Shown here one piece after another: positions 1-6,708 of a stretch of DNA of 64,000 nt. The notes under the pieces were generated by a model. The model saw only the letters and a list, made by a program, of their open reading frames with translations. It was not told the DNA's origin and ran no database searches. The stretch comes from Lichenicoccus roseus (GTDB taxonomy: Bacteria; Pseudomonadota; Alphaproteobacteria; Acetobacterales; Acetobacteraceae). The translations under genes were made by a program, and so were the position numbers. Within the stretch, counting starts at the first letter, position 1, and each line of letters opens with the position of its first letter. Where the stretch lies: assembly GCF_005844085.1 (NCBI RefSeq), contig NZ_VCDI01000002.1:682001-746000 (forward strand), read 5' to 3'.

Positions 1-135
1 CCGGTGCATGCGGTCGGCGTCGGCGAGAAGGCGGAGGATCTGCGCCCCTTCCGGGCGGCGGATTTCGCCCGCGGCCTGGTCGGCGATAGCGTGCGCCTGA
101 CAGCTTCCCAGCCATCCGCAGACCCGGAGACCTGA
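1..135 (+). CDS. ftsY: FtsY C-terminus (signal recognition particle receptor), 5' truncated by window edge
   Basis: The open frame enters from the left edge and ends in TGA at 133-135. The visible 44 residues begin with PVHAVGVGEKAEDLRPF and continue to FARGLVG. This is the typical last beta strand and helix of the FtsY GTPase (NG) domain, where GVGE and DL-PF are conserved. FtsY docks the ribosome-SRP complex at the inner membrane for co-translational insertion. About 20 residues after the usual family end are a non-conserved tail. Only the C-terminus is seen, so the call rests on this short match; the close relative Ffh ends differently. Confidence 0.8.
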   Translation, partial: PVHAVGVGEKAEDLRPFRAADFARGLVGDSVRLTASQPSADPET

Positions 136-138
136 ACC

Positions 139-1155
139 ATGCGTGCCATCGGCTACCAGCAGCCCGGACCGATCTCGGACCCGGCCTCGCTGTGCGACAT
201 CGACCTGCCACGCCCGAGCCCGACCGGCCGCGACCTGCTGGTGCGGGTGCGCGCGGTCTCGGTGAACCCGGTCGACACCAAGATCAGGTCGTCGGCGGCG
301 CCCGAAGCCGGCGGATGGAAGGTGCTGGGCTGGGACGCCGCCGGCACGGTGGTGGAGGCCGGCCTGCAGACCACCCGGTTCAAGACCGGCGACGAGGTCT
401 ACTATGCGGGTGCGATCGGCCGGCCCGGCACCAATGCCGAATACCATCTGGTCGACGAGCGGATCGTCGGGCGCAAGCCGGCCTCGCTCGATTTCAGCGA
501 GGCGGCGGCGCTGCCGCTGACCGCGATCACCGCCTGGGAGGCGCTGTTCGACCGTCTCGAGGTGCGCCGACCGGTGGCGGGTGCGGCGCCGGTGCTGCTG
601 GTCATCGGCGGCGCCGGTGGCGTGGGCTCGATGGCGATCCAGCTGGCCCGGGTGCTCACCGGCCTCACCGTGATCGCCACCGCGTCGCGGCCGGAGACCG
701 TGCAGTGGGTGGAGGCGCTCGGAGCCCACCATGTCATCAACCATCGCGAGCCGCTGGCCCCGCAGGTCGAGGCGCTCGGCCTCGGCGCTCCGTCCGTCGT
801 GTTCTCCACCACCAACACCAACGACCATGTCGGCGACATCGCGGAGCTGATCGCACCGCAGGGCCGCTTCGCTCTGATCGACGATCCGAAATCGCTCGAC
901 ATCGTGCCGTTCAAGCGCAAGAGCGTGTCGATCCACTGGGAGCTGATGTTCACCCGGTCGATCTACGACACGCAGGATATCGAGCAGCAGGGCATCCTGC
1001 TCGGCGAGGTGGCGCGGCTGGTCGACCAGGCACGGCTGCGTTCCACCATGACGCAGCAGTTCGGGACCATCAACGCCGCCAACCTGAAGCGCGCCCATGC
1101 CCTGCTGGAGTCCGGCCGCTCGATCGGCAAGATCGTGCTGAGCGGCTTCGAGTAG
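139..1155 (+). CDS. Zinc-independent MDR-family NAD(P)H:quinone reductase-like oxidoreductase
   Basis: 338 aa, starting 3 bp after the ftsY stop. It has the medium-chain dehydrogenase layout: an N-terminal GroES-like domain (SVNPVDTKIR near residue 45; GWDAAGTVVEAG near 65) and a Rossmann domain with the nucleotide-binding GGAGGVGSMAIQLA motif near residue 155. The cysteine-rich structural zinc loop of classical alcohol dehydrogenases is absent, so it belongs with the quinone reductase/ZADH-like branch annotated as zinc-type alcohol dehydrogenase-like. It probably reduces a quinone or an activated double bond with NADPH. The substrate is unknown. The next gene is a second MDR protein in the same direction 30 bp on, so the two may be co-transcribed. 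Confidence 0.85.
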   Translation: MRAIGYQQPGPISDPASLCDIDLPRPSPTGRDLLVRVRAVSVNPVDTKIRSSAAPEAGGWKVLGWDAAGTVVEAGLQTTRFKTGDEVYYAGAIGRPGTNAEYHLVDERIVGRKPASLDFSEAAALPLTAITAWEALFDRLEVRRPVAGAAPVLLVIGGAGGVGSMAIQLARVLTGLTVIATASRPETVQWVEALGAHHVINHREPLAPQVEALGLGAPSVVFSTTNTNDHVGDIAELIAPQGRFALIDDPKSLDIVPFKRKSVSIHWELMFTRSIYDTQDIEQQGILLGEVARLVDQARLRSTMTQQFGTINAANLKRAHALLESGRSIGKIVLSGFE

Positions 1156-1185
1156 AGCGGCAATCACCCACGGCAAGGACCTCCC

Positions 1186-2169
1186 ATGTTCAAGGGCTGG
1201 CTGATCGAGAAGACCGCAAGCGGCACCGTGTCGGCGCTGAAGGACCTCGACGAGGCCGACCTGCCGGAAGGTGACGTCACGGTCGAGGTCGCGTTCTCCT
1301 CGATGAACTACAAGGATGCGCTGGCGCTTGCCGGCGCCGGGCCGGTGGTGCGGAAGTTCCCGATGGTGCCGGGGGTCGACCTCGCCGGCACGGTTCTGGA
1401 GAGCAGCCGCGACGGGATCGTCGCGGGAGACCGGGTGATCCTCAACGGGGCCGGCCTGGGCGAGACGCGCTGGGGCGGGCTGGCGCAGAAGGCGCGCGTG
1501 CAAGGCGAGTGGCTGGTGCCGCTGCCGGAGGCGTTCACGCCGGAGCAGGCGATGGCGATCGGCACCGCCGGGTTCACCGCCATGCTGTGCGTGCTTGCGC
1601 TCGAGCGGCACGGCGTGCTGCCGGGGGATGGCGAGGTGCTTGTCACCGGGGCCGCCGGCGGCGTCGGCAGCGTGGCGCTCGCGGTGCTCGGCAGGCTCGG
1701 CTACCGGACCGTGGCCTCCACCGGGCGTGCCGGGGAGGCGCCGTACCTGCATCGCCTCGGCGCCGGCTCGGTGATCGATCGCGCCACGCTGTCCGCCCCG
1801 GGCAAGCCGCTGCAGTCGGAACGCTGGGCGGCGGCGATCGACACCGTCGGCAGCCATACGCTTGCCAATGTCTGTGCCGGACTGCGGCGCGGCGGAATCG
1901 TCGCCGCCTGCGGCATGGCGCAGGGGCTGGATTTCCCCGCCTCGGTGGCGCCGTTCATCCTGCGCAGCGTCACGCTGGCCGGCATCGACAGCGTGCAGCG
2001 TTCGGTCGCCGACCGGATGGAGGCCTGGAACCGCCTGGCCCGCGACCTGGATCCGGCCCTGCTGGACGAGCTGACCACCCGCCATAGCCTGGCGGAGGCC
2101 CGTCCGGTCGCGGATGCCCTGCTAGAGGGTCAGGTACGCGGCCGGGTGGTGATCGACGTCAATCGCTGA
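1186..2169 (+). CDS. acuI: AcuI/YhdH-type acrylyl-CoA reductase (MDR family)
   Basis: 327 aa. An AAGGAC Shine-Dalgarno lies just upstream of ATG 1186. The N-terminus has the SSMNYKDALAL signature and the middle has GAAGGVGSVALAVL, both characteristic of the YhdH/AcuI subgroup. Known members reduce acryloyl-CoA to propionyl-CoA with NADPH, detoxifying acrylate from dimethylsulfoniopropionate or 3-hydroxypropionate metabolism. No DMSP lyase or propionyl-CoA gene is nearby, so a general acrylyl-CoA detoxification role is the safest inference. Length matches the family. Confidence 0.85.
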   Translation: MFKGWLIEKTASGTVSALKDLDEADLPEGDVTVEVAFSSMNYKDALALAGAGPVVRKFPMVPGVDLAGTVLESSRDGIVAGDRVILNGAGLGETRWGGLAQKARVQGEWLVPLPEAFTPEQAMAIGTAGFTAMLCVLALERHGVLPGDGEVLVTGAAGGVGSVALAVLGRLGYRTVASTGRAGEAPYLHRLGAGSVIDRATLSAPGKPLQSERWAAAIDTVGSHTLANVCAGLRRGGIVAACGMAQGLDFPASVAPFILRSVTLAGIDSVQRSVADRMEAWNRLARDLDPALLDELTTRHSLAEARPVADALLEGQVRGRVVIDVNR

Positions 2170-2178
2170 GCCGGCAGA

Positions 2179-2376
2179 TCAGGTGATCCGCTCGCCGGCG
2201 CCCGGCTTCATGATGCCGAGGCCGGTATCGGCGCCCTCGTCGGTGAGGGTGCGGCTCAGCATCCACTCGTCGGCTTCGCGCTGGGTGTCGAACACCGCCA
2301 GGACATCGTCCAGGGAGCGGCCGCCGATGTCGCGAACCGCGTATCGCCCATCGGGCTGTTGAACCACTTCGAGCAT
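2179..2376 (-). CDS. Small conserved hypothetical protein (65 aa)
   Basis: Starts at ATG 2376-2374 (MLEVVQQPDGRYAVRDIGG) and ends with TGA at 2179. A longer upstream open frame has an arginine/proline-rich, non-protein-like N-terminus, so the internal ATG was chosen. The sequence reads as a compact single domain with alternating hydrophobics. It is convergent with acuI (9 bp apart) and divergent from the cupin gene (53 bp between starts), so a shared promoter region is possible. Function unknown. Confidence 0.6.
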   Translation of the reverse strand: MLEVVQQPDGRYAVRDIGGRSLDDVLAVFDTQREADEWMLSRTLTDEGADTGLGIMKPGAGERIT

Positions 2377-2429
2377 TGCCTGTTGTCCCCTGTGCCGACG
2401 ACCCGGCGACCCAGATAGCGGACAAGCGC

Positions 2430-2852
2430 ATGCCGGACAACAAGACGGACTTTGCCACCTTCGATACCAGGGCGCTGGCGGCGGCGTTTCCGGACAGCGC
2501 ACAGACGCTGCTGCTCGATCGCTACATGGTGGACCGGCCCGCGGCCAGCGCGCGGCTGTTCCGGGTCTATCGTGGCACGCCGCCGCACTATCACGTGCAT
2601 AGCGACGAGTTTCTCTACGTGCTGACCGGGCGCGGAACCTTCTGGATGGGACAGGAAGCCGACAAGGCAGAGTTCGGCCCCGGCACGCTGCTGTTCTTCG
2701 AACGCGGCACCGTTCATGCGCTGCCGGATATCCTCGAGCCGCCGGTGGTGTTCCTGTCCTTCGATGCGCCGCGCCGCGACCCCAAGGACATCGTCTTCGT
2801 CGATCCGGCGGACGGCACGCCGGACAGCTTCATCCGCCAGCAGCCGGCCTGA
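2430..2852 (+). CDS. Cupin-domain protein
   Basis: 140 aa from ATG 2430. The first cupin motif is clear: PPHYHVHSDEFLYVLTGRG near residues 50-68, with the metal-binding His, His and Glu. The second is GTLLFFERGTVHALPD near 87-102 with the fourth His ligand. This is a single-cupin beta-barrel fold that probably binds a divalent metal. Such proteins act as sugar or organic-acid isomerases, dioxygenases or sensors, and nothing in the neighbourhood picks one. The longer in-frame ATG at 2376 would overlap the divergent gene and gives a low-complexity extension, so it was not used. Confidence 0.8.
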   Translation: MPDNKTDFATFDTRALAAAFPDSAQTLLLDRYMVDRPAASARLFRVYRGTPPHYHVHSDEFLYVLTGRGTFWMGQEADKAEFGPGTLLFFERGTVHALPDILEPPVVFLSFDAPRRDPKDIVFVDPADGTPDSFIRQQPA

Positions 2853-2872
2853 AGCTGCTGCATCGGGCCCGC

Positions 2873-3289
2873 CTACTGCATCGGTATCGACAGGCTCATG
2901 CCGCCGCCGGTCGAGTGGCGGTTGTTGTGGTCGGTGTCGATCGAGGAACCGGCCGCATAGCCATCGCCGGCGATATGCGCCCGCGGGTTGAACAGGTCGG
3001 GGGAAACGCTTGGCGAAGCCTGCGCCTCGAGGGATTCGCGGCTTGGTCCCGGAGCGGAGACGTCCGGGTCCGGCAGCGGCGCCGGCCTGAGCACCTGTGC
3101 ATGCGCCTGCAGTACATAGCCGGTGGGAAGCGCCACGTTGTCCAGCGGAATGGCATTCACCGTGTGTGTGAAGGCATCCGTACTGCCGGCGGCGTGGGCG
3201 AGCGGCGACCGCAGCAGCGTCGCGCCGGTCAGCAGCAAGGCCGGGGTTGCCAGCTTCAGGGCCAGTCGCAGTCCATAGCGTCGCATCAT
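2873..3289 (-). CDS. Exported hypothetical protein
   Basis: 138 aa. The N-terminus MMRRYGLRLALKL is followed by a hydrophobic stretch and LAHAAG, a convincing Sec signal peptide with cleavage near residue 34. The mature part is proline- and serine-rich with no recognisable domain. The start ATG overlaps the Nudix gene stop by 4 bp (ATGA, 3286-3289), so translation is probably coupled. It is likely periplasmic; function unknown. Confidence 0.65.
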   Translation of the reverse strand: MMRRYGLRLALKLATPALLLTGATLLRSPLAHAAGSTDAFTHTVNAIPLDNVALPTGYVLQAHAQVLRPAPLPDPDVSAPGPSRESLEAQASPSVSPDLFNPRAHIAGDGYAAGSSIDTDHNNRHSTGGGMSLSIPMQ

Positions 3290-3882
3290 TGCGGGCGCGC
3301 CTCTTCCTGTCGTGTCATGGTCGGGTTGTCGGAATGCAGGCCGGGCGGCGGCACGTCGCCGCGCGGATCAGCCTCGGGGTTGCCGTAGGGCGCACGCAGA
3401 GGATCGCCGCCGGCGTCGGCCCAGGCGTCCAGTGCCCAGCGGACGCTCGGGAAGGCGAGTTCCGTCCAGGGAATGTCGGACCAGTCGAACAGCCCGACCT
3501 CGAGACTCTCCTCGCCTGCCGAGTAGACCGGCTGCCCGGCCCCCGCGAAGCGCGCGCGATAGATGATCTGGATCTGGCCGATGCGGCTGATGCTGAACAG
3601 CGCCAGGATGCCATCGGTCACGATCTCCGCCCCTGCCTCCTCCTGCACCTCGCGGCGCGCGCCCTCCTCGGCGGTCTCGCCAAGCTCCATGTATCCGGCA
3701 GGCAGGGTCCAGTAGCCGCGGCGCGGTTCGATGGCGCGCCGGCACAGCAGCACACGCCCCTCGTGCGAAACCACCGCACCCACCACCGGCTTGGGATTCT
3801 CGTAGAACACGTGACCGCAATCAAGGCACGAGACCCGCTCGCGATGGTCACCGTCCGGCACGAGGCGAGAGAAGCGCGACAT
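3286..3882 (-). CDS. Nudix hydrolase with N-terminal zinc-ribbon-like segment
   Basis: 198 aa. Residues 19-22 form a CxxC pair within SCLDCGHVFYENPKP, as in the short ribbon of NudC-like and ADP-ribose Nudix proteins. The Nudix box runs over residues 63-85 (GYMELGETAEEGARREVQEE) and matches G-x5-E-x7-R-E-x2-E-E-x-G-U, with the Mg2+-binding glutamates intact. It should hydrolyse a nucleoside diphosphate linked to another moiety. A second CxxC pair, as in true NudC, is not evident. Coupled downstream to an exported protein. Confidence 0.88.
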   Translation of the reverse strand: MSRFSRLVPDGDHRERVSCLDCGHVFYENPKPVVGAVVSHEGRVLLCRRAIEPRRGYWTLPAGYMELGETAEEGARREVQEEAGAEIVTDGILALFSISRIGQIQIIYRARFAGAGQPVYSAGEESLEVGLFDWSDIPWTELAFPSVRWALDAWADAGGDPLRAPYGNPEADPRGDVPPPGLHSDNPTMTRQEEARPQ

Positions 3883-3977
3883 CGAGAGATCGTGAACGGA
3901 TCAGCCGGTCATTTCAATGGGTTTTGTCGCAACGACATAAACCGTTACCGGAGTTGAAGACTGGGCGAGCGGGCCAA

Positions 3978-4184
3978 CTATGCCATGCGGTCGAGCAGGC
4001 TGCCGCGGCGTGCCGTCGGATCGGGCTGCGCCGGACGCTGGCCCGATCCGGTGGCGACCGGCGGCTGCACGGCCGAGATGGCGCTGGCGACCTGGCTTCC
4101 GCGCGACGCGGCGAGCGCCGGCGGGGCAGCTTGGGTGGCCGGCCTGGTGACCGAGAAGGCCGAGAGGCTGCTGGGACTGATCAT
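3978..4184 (-). CDS. Possible small hypothetical protein (68 aa)
   Basis: ATG 4184 to TAG 3978. The frame has very high G/C at third codon positions, consistent with neighbouring real genes. The product is rich in Ala, Ser, Pro and Gln with no motif, probably disordered. A plus-strand frame over the same bases (3985-4194) looks less natural, with Trp/Arg/Cys-rich patches. Only a weak G-rich ribosome site lies upstream. It sits alone between the Nudix gene and pgk. Confidence 0.4.
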   Translation of the reverse strand: MISPSSLSAFSVTRPATQAAPPALAASRGSQVASAISAVQPPVATGSGQRPAQPDPTARRGSLLDRMA

Positions 4185-4243
4185 GCCGGAATGATGCCCC
4201 GGCAGCTCTTAAGAAGCGGTTAAGCCCGGGCGGATGCTGGATA

Positions 4244-5506
4244 TCAGCGCGGCAGCACGATGCCGGCCAGGGCGTCCAGCGCCTGGATGCCCGGCAACAT
4301 CTTGCCTTCCAGCCACTCCAGGAAGGCGCCGCCCGCGGTCGAGACGTAGGACATCTTGCCCATCACCCCGGCATGGCGTAGCGCCGATACGGTGTCGCCG
4401 CCGCCCGCCACCGATCGGAGCGTCCCGGCCTCGGTGAGCGAGGCGACCATCCGTGCCAGTGCGTTGGTCCCGGCGTCGAACGGCGGCGTCTCGAAGGCGC
4501 CCATCGGCCCGTTCCAGACCAGGGTCCGCAGCGAGCCGATCCGGCTGCCGAGCAGCGCCACCGTTTCCGGGCCGCAATCCAGGATCATCGAATCCACAGG
4601 CACCTCGGCGATCGGCACGGTGCGGGTCGCGGCATTTGCCTTGAACTCTGTGGCGGTGACCGCGTCCACCGGCAGCAGGATCTCGCAGCCGCGCGCCTTC
4701 GCCTGCTCCAGGATCGAGCGCGCTGTGTCGTGCATGCCCGGCTCCTGCAGCGAGCGGCCGACCTCGACGCCCTGTGCGGCCAGGAAGGTGTTGGCCATCG
4801 CGCCGCCGATGATCAGCACGTCGACGCGGCCGAGGATGTTGCCGATCAGGTCGAGCTTGGTGGAGACCTTGGCACCGCCGACGATGGCGCCGACCGGTCG
4901 CTCCGGATGCTCCAGGGCGAGGGTGAGCGCCGTCAGTTCGGCCTGCATCAGCCGTCCGGCATGCGCGGGCAGGTGGCGCGCCACCCCCTCGGTGCTGGCA
5001 TGTGCCCGGTGCGCCGCCGAGAACGCGTCGTTGACGTAGATGTCGGCGAGCGACGCCAGTGCGCGCGCCATCTCCGGGTCGTTGGCCTCTTCGCCCGGGT
5101 GGTAGCGGGTGTTCTCCAGCACCAGCACCTCGCCGTCCTTCAGCGCCGACACCGCCGCCTCGGCCTCGGGACCGATGCAGTCCGCGGCAAAATGCACCGG
5201 ATGGCCGAGCACCCCGGCAAGCGCCTCGCCGACCGGGGCCAGCGACATCGACGGCACCCGGACCCCCTTGGGGCGGTCGAAATGGCTGACCACGATGACC
5301 CGCGCGCCCTTGTCGGCGAGCTCGCGTATGGTCGGCGTCAGCCGGTCGAGGCGGGTGAGGTCGGTGATCCGGCCGTCCTTGACCGGCACGTTGAGGTCTG
5401 CGCGCAGCAGCACGCGCTTCCCTCGGCACTCGAGCTGGTCGATGGTCCGGAAGGCAGCCTTCTTTTCTTCCGGAACAGCCTGGGTCACAGCCGGATCACC
5501 ACTCAT
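4244..5506 (-). CDS. pgk: Phosphoglycerate kinase
   Basis: 420 aa from ATG 5506, whose first base overlaps the last base of the gap stop (TGATG). Visible hallmarks are [17 protein letters not shown] (substrate-binding N-terminal signature), [18 protein letters not shown] and [13 protein letters not shown]. In the C-terminal nucleotide domain are [11 protein letters not shown], the hinge WNGPMGAFE and GGGDTVSAL. It transfers the acyl phosphate of 1,3-bisphosphoglycerate to ADP in the cytosol. A longer upstream frame would extend into gap and was rejected. The gap-pgk order and overlap imply one operon. Confidence 0.97.
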   Translation of the reverse strand: MSGDPAVTQAVPEEKKAAFRTIDQLECRGKRVLLRADLNVPVKDGRITDLTRLDRLTPTIRELADKGARVIVVSHFDRPKGVRVPSMSLAPVGEALAGVLGHPVHFAADCIGPEAEAAVSALKDGEVLVLENTRYHPGEEANDPEMARALASLADIYVNDAFSAAHRAHASTEGVARHLPAHAGRLMQAELTALTLALEHPERPVGAIVGGAKVSTKLDLIGNILGRVDVLIIGGAMANTFLAAQGVEVGRSLQEPGMHDTARSILEQAKARGCEILLPVDAVTATEFKANAATRTVPIAEVPVDSMILDCGPETVALLGSRIGSLRTLVWNGPMGAFETPPFDAGTNALARMVASLTEAGTLRSVAGGGDTVSALRHAGVMGKMSYVSTAGGAFLEWLEGKMLPGIQALDALAGIVLPR

Positions 5507-6525
5507 CAGAGCGCGCCGAACGCCGCGGCGGTGTCCGCCATGCGGTTCGAGAAGCCCCACTCGTTGTCGTACCAGCCGCACACCCGGACCAGCTTGCCGC
5601 CATCGATCAGCGCGGTCTGGGTGGCGTCGAACGAGCAGGACGCGACCACGTGGTTGAAGTCGGTGCTGACGCAGGGATCGGTGCTGTAGACCACGATCCC
5701 CTTCAGCGCACCCTCGGCGGCATCGCGGAACAGGTTGTTCACCTCGGCGACGCTGCCCGGCACGGTGCGCGGCACGAAATCGAGCGACACCAGGCTGACG
5801 TTCGGCGTCGGTACCCGGATCGCTGTGCCGTCCAGCTTGCCCTTCAGCTGCGGCAGCACCAGGCCGACGGCACGGGCCGCTCCGGTGCTGGTCGGGATCA
5901 TGTTCAGCGCGGCTGCACGGGCGCGGTGCGGGTCCTTGTGCAGCGTGTCCACCGTGCGCTGGTCACCGGTATAGCTGTGGATGGTCACCATGTAGCCGCG
6001 CTCGATGCCGTAGGCGTCGTCCAGCACCTTGGCCATCGGCGCCAGGCAGTTGGTGGTGCAGGAGGCGTTCGAGATGACGGTCATCTCGCTGGTGATGGTC
6101 TTGTCGTTCACGCCGAACACGATGGTGGCGTCGACGCCGTCGGCGGGGGCGGAGACCAGCACCTTGCGTGCGCCGGCGGTGATCAGCTGGGCGGCCGCCT
6201 CCTTCTTGGTGAACAGGCCGGTGCATTCCATCGCCACGTCGACGCCCTGGTACGGCACCTTCGACGGGTCGCGCTCGGCCGAGACCTTGATCGGGCCGTA
6301 GGTGCGGCCGTTCGCCTCGATGGTGATGGTGTCGCCCTCGGAGCTGACCTTGCCCGGGAACCGGCCATGCACGCTGTCGTAGCGCAGCAGGTGGGCGTTG
6401 TCGGCGACGGAGCCGAGATCGTTGATCGCGATCACCTCCACATCGGTGCGGCCGCTCTCGACGATGCCGCGCAGAACCAGGCGGCCGATGCGGCCGAAAC
6501 CGTTGATGGCAAGCTTCACAGCCAT
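5506..6525 (-). CDS. gap: Type I glyceraldehyde-3-phosphate dehydrogenase
   Basis: 339 aa. The start ATG 6525 is preceded by AAAGGATCT, a good ribosome site, and gives the canonical N-terminus [15 protein letters not shown]. The catalytic [12 protein letters not shown] is present, as are the phosphate-site motifs ([10 protein letters not shown]) and [11 protein letters not shown] at the C-terminus. It oxidises glyceraldehyde-3-phosphate to 1,3-bisphosphoglycerate with NAD. Ends by overlapping pgk by one base. The 183-bp upstream gap holds a hairpin repeat (6596-6634). Confidence 0.97.
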   Translation of the reverse strand: MAVKLAINGFGRIGRLVLRGIVESGRTDVEVIAINDLGSVADNAHLLRYDSVHGRFPGKVSSEGDTITIEANGRTYGPIKVSAERDPSKVPYQGVDVAMECTGLFTKKEAAAQLITAGARKVLVSAPADGVDATIVFGVNDKTITSEMTVISNASCTTNCLAPMAKVLDDAYGIERGYMVTIHSYTGDQRTVDTLHKDPHRARAAALNMIPTSTGAARAVGLVLPQLKGKLDGTAIRVPTPNVSLVSLDFVPRTVPGSVAEVNNLFRDAAEGALKGIVVYSTDPCVSTDFNHVVASCSFDATQTALIDGGKLVRVCGWYDNEWGFSNRMADTAAAFGAL

Positions 6526-6595
6526 TGCTTTAGATCCTTTCGATGCTGGACGGTCCAGCGCGCTGGCCGCCGATACCCGGAGCATGGTTCCAGCC

Positions 6596-6634
6596 GGAGC
6601 ATGATCCGGTCGATCATGCTCCGCTTGTCGTTTG
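6596..6634 (+). repeat. Dispersed hairpin repeat, copy 1
   Basis: GGAGCATGATC (6596-6606) pairs perfectly with GATCATGCTCC (6612-6622) across a 5-base loop, followed by GCTTGTCGTTTG (6623-6634). A second copy with the same tail and same orientation lies at 37004-37042, 30 kb away. The stem resembles the GAGCATGATC palindromes scattered through intergenic DNA of other alphaproteobacteria (RIME-like elements); that resemblance is from memory. Here it sits between gap and the transketolase-like gene. Confidence 0.75.
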
Positions 6635-6708
6635 ACGGAGCAGCTTTATCCGACACCTGGCCTCGCGATGCGATCCCCGGGTGACCGGATGCTGCTCCAG
6701 GTTATGCG

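Noticed and set aside
6526-6708. Short plus-strand frames through the hairpin repeat upstream of gap
   Set aside because: Translation similarity to frames at 37.0 kb comes from the repeated DNA element, not from a shared protein.
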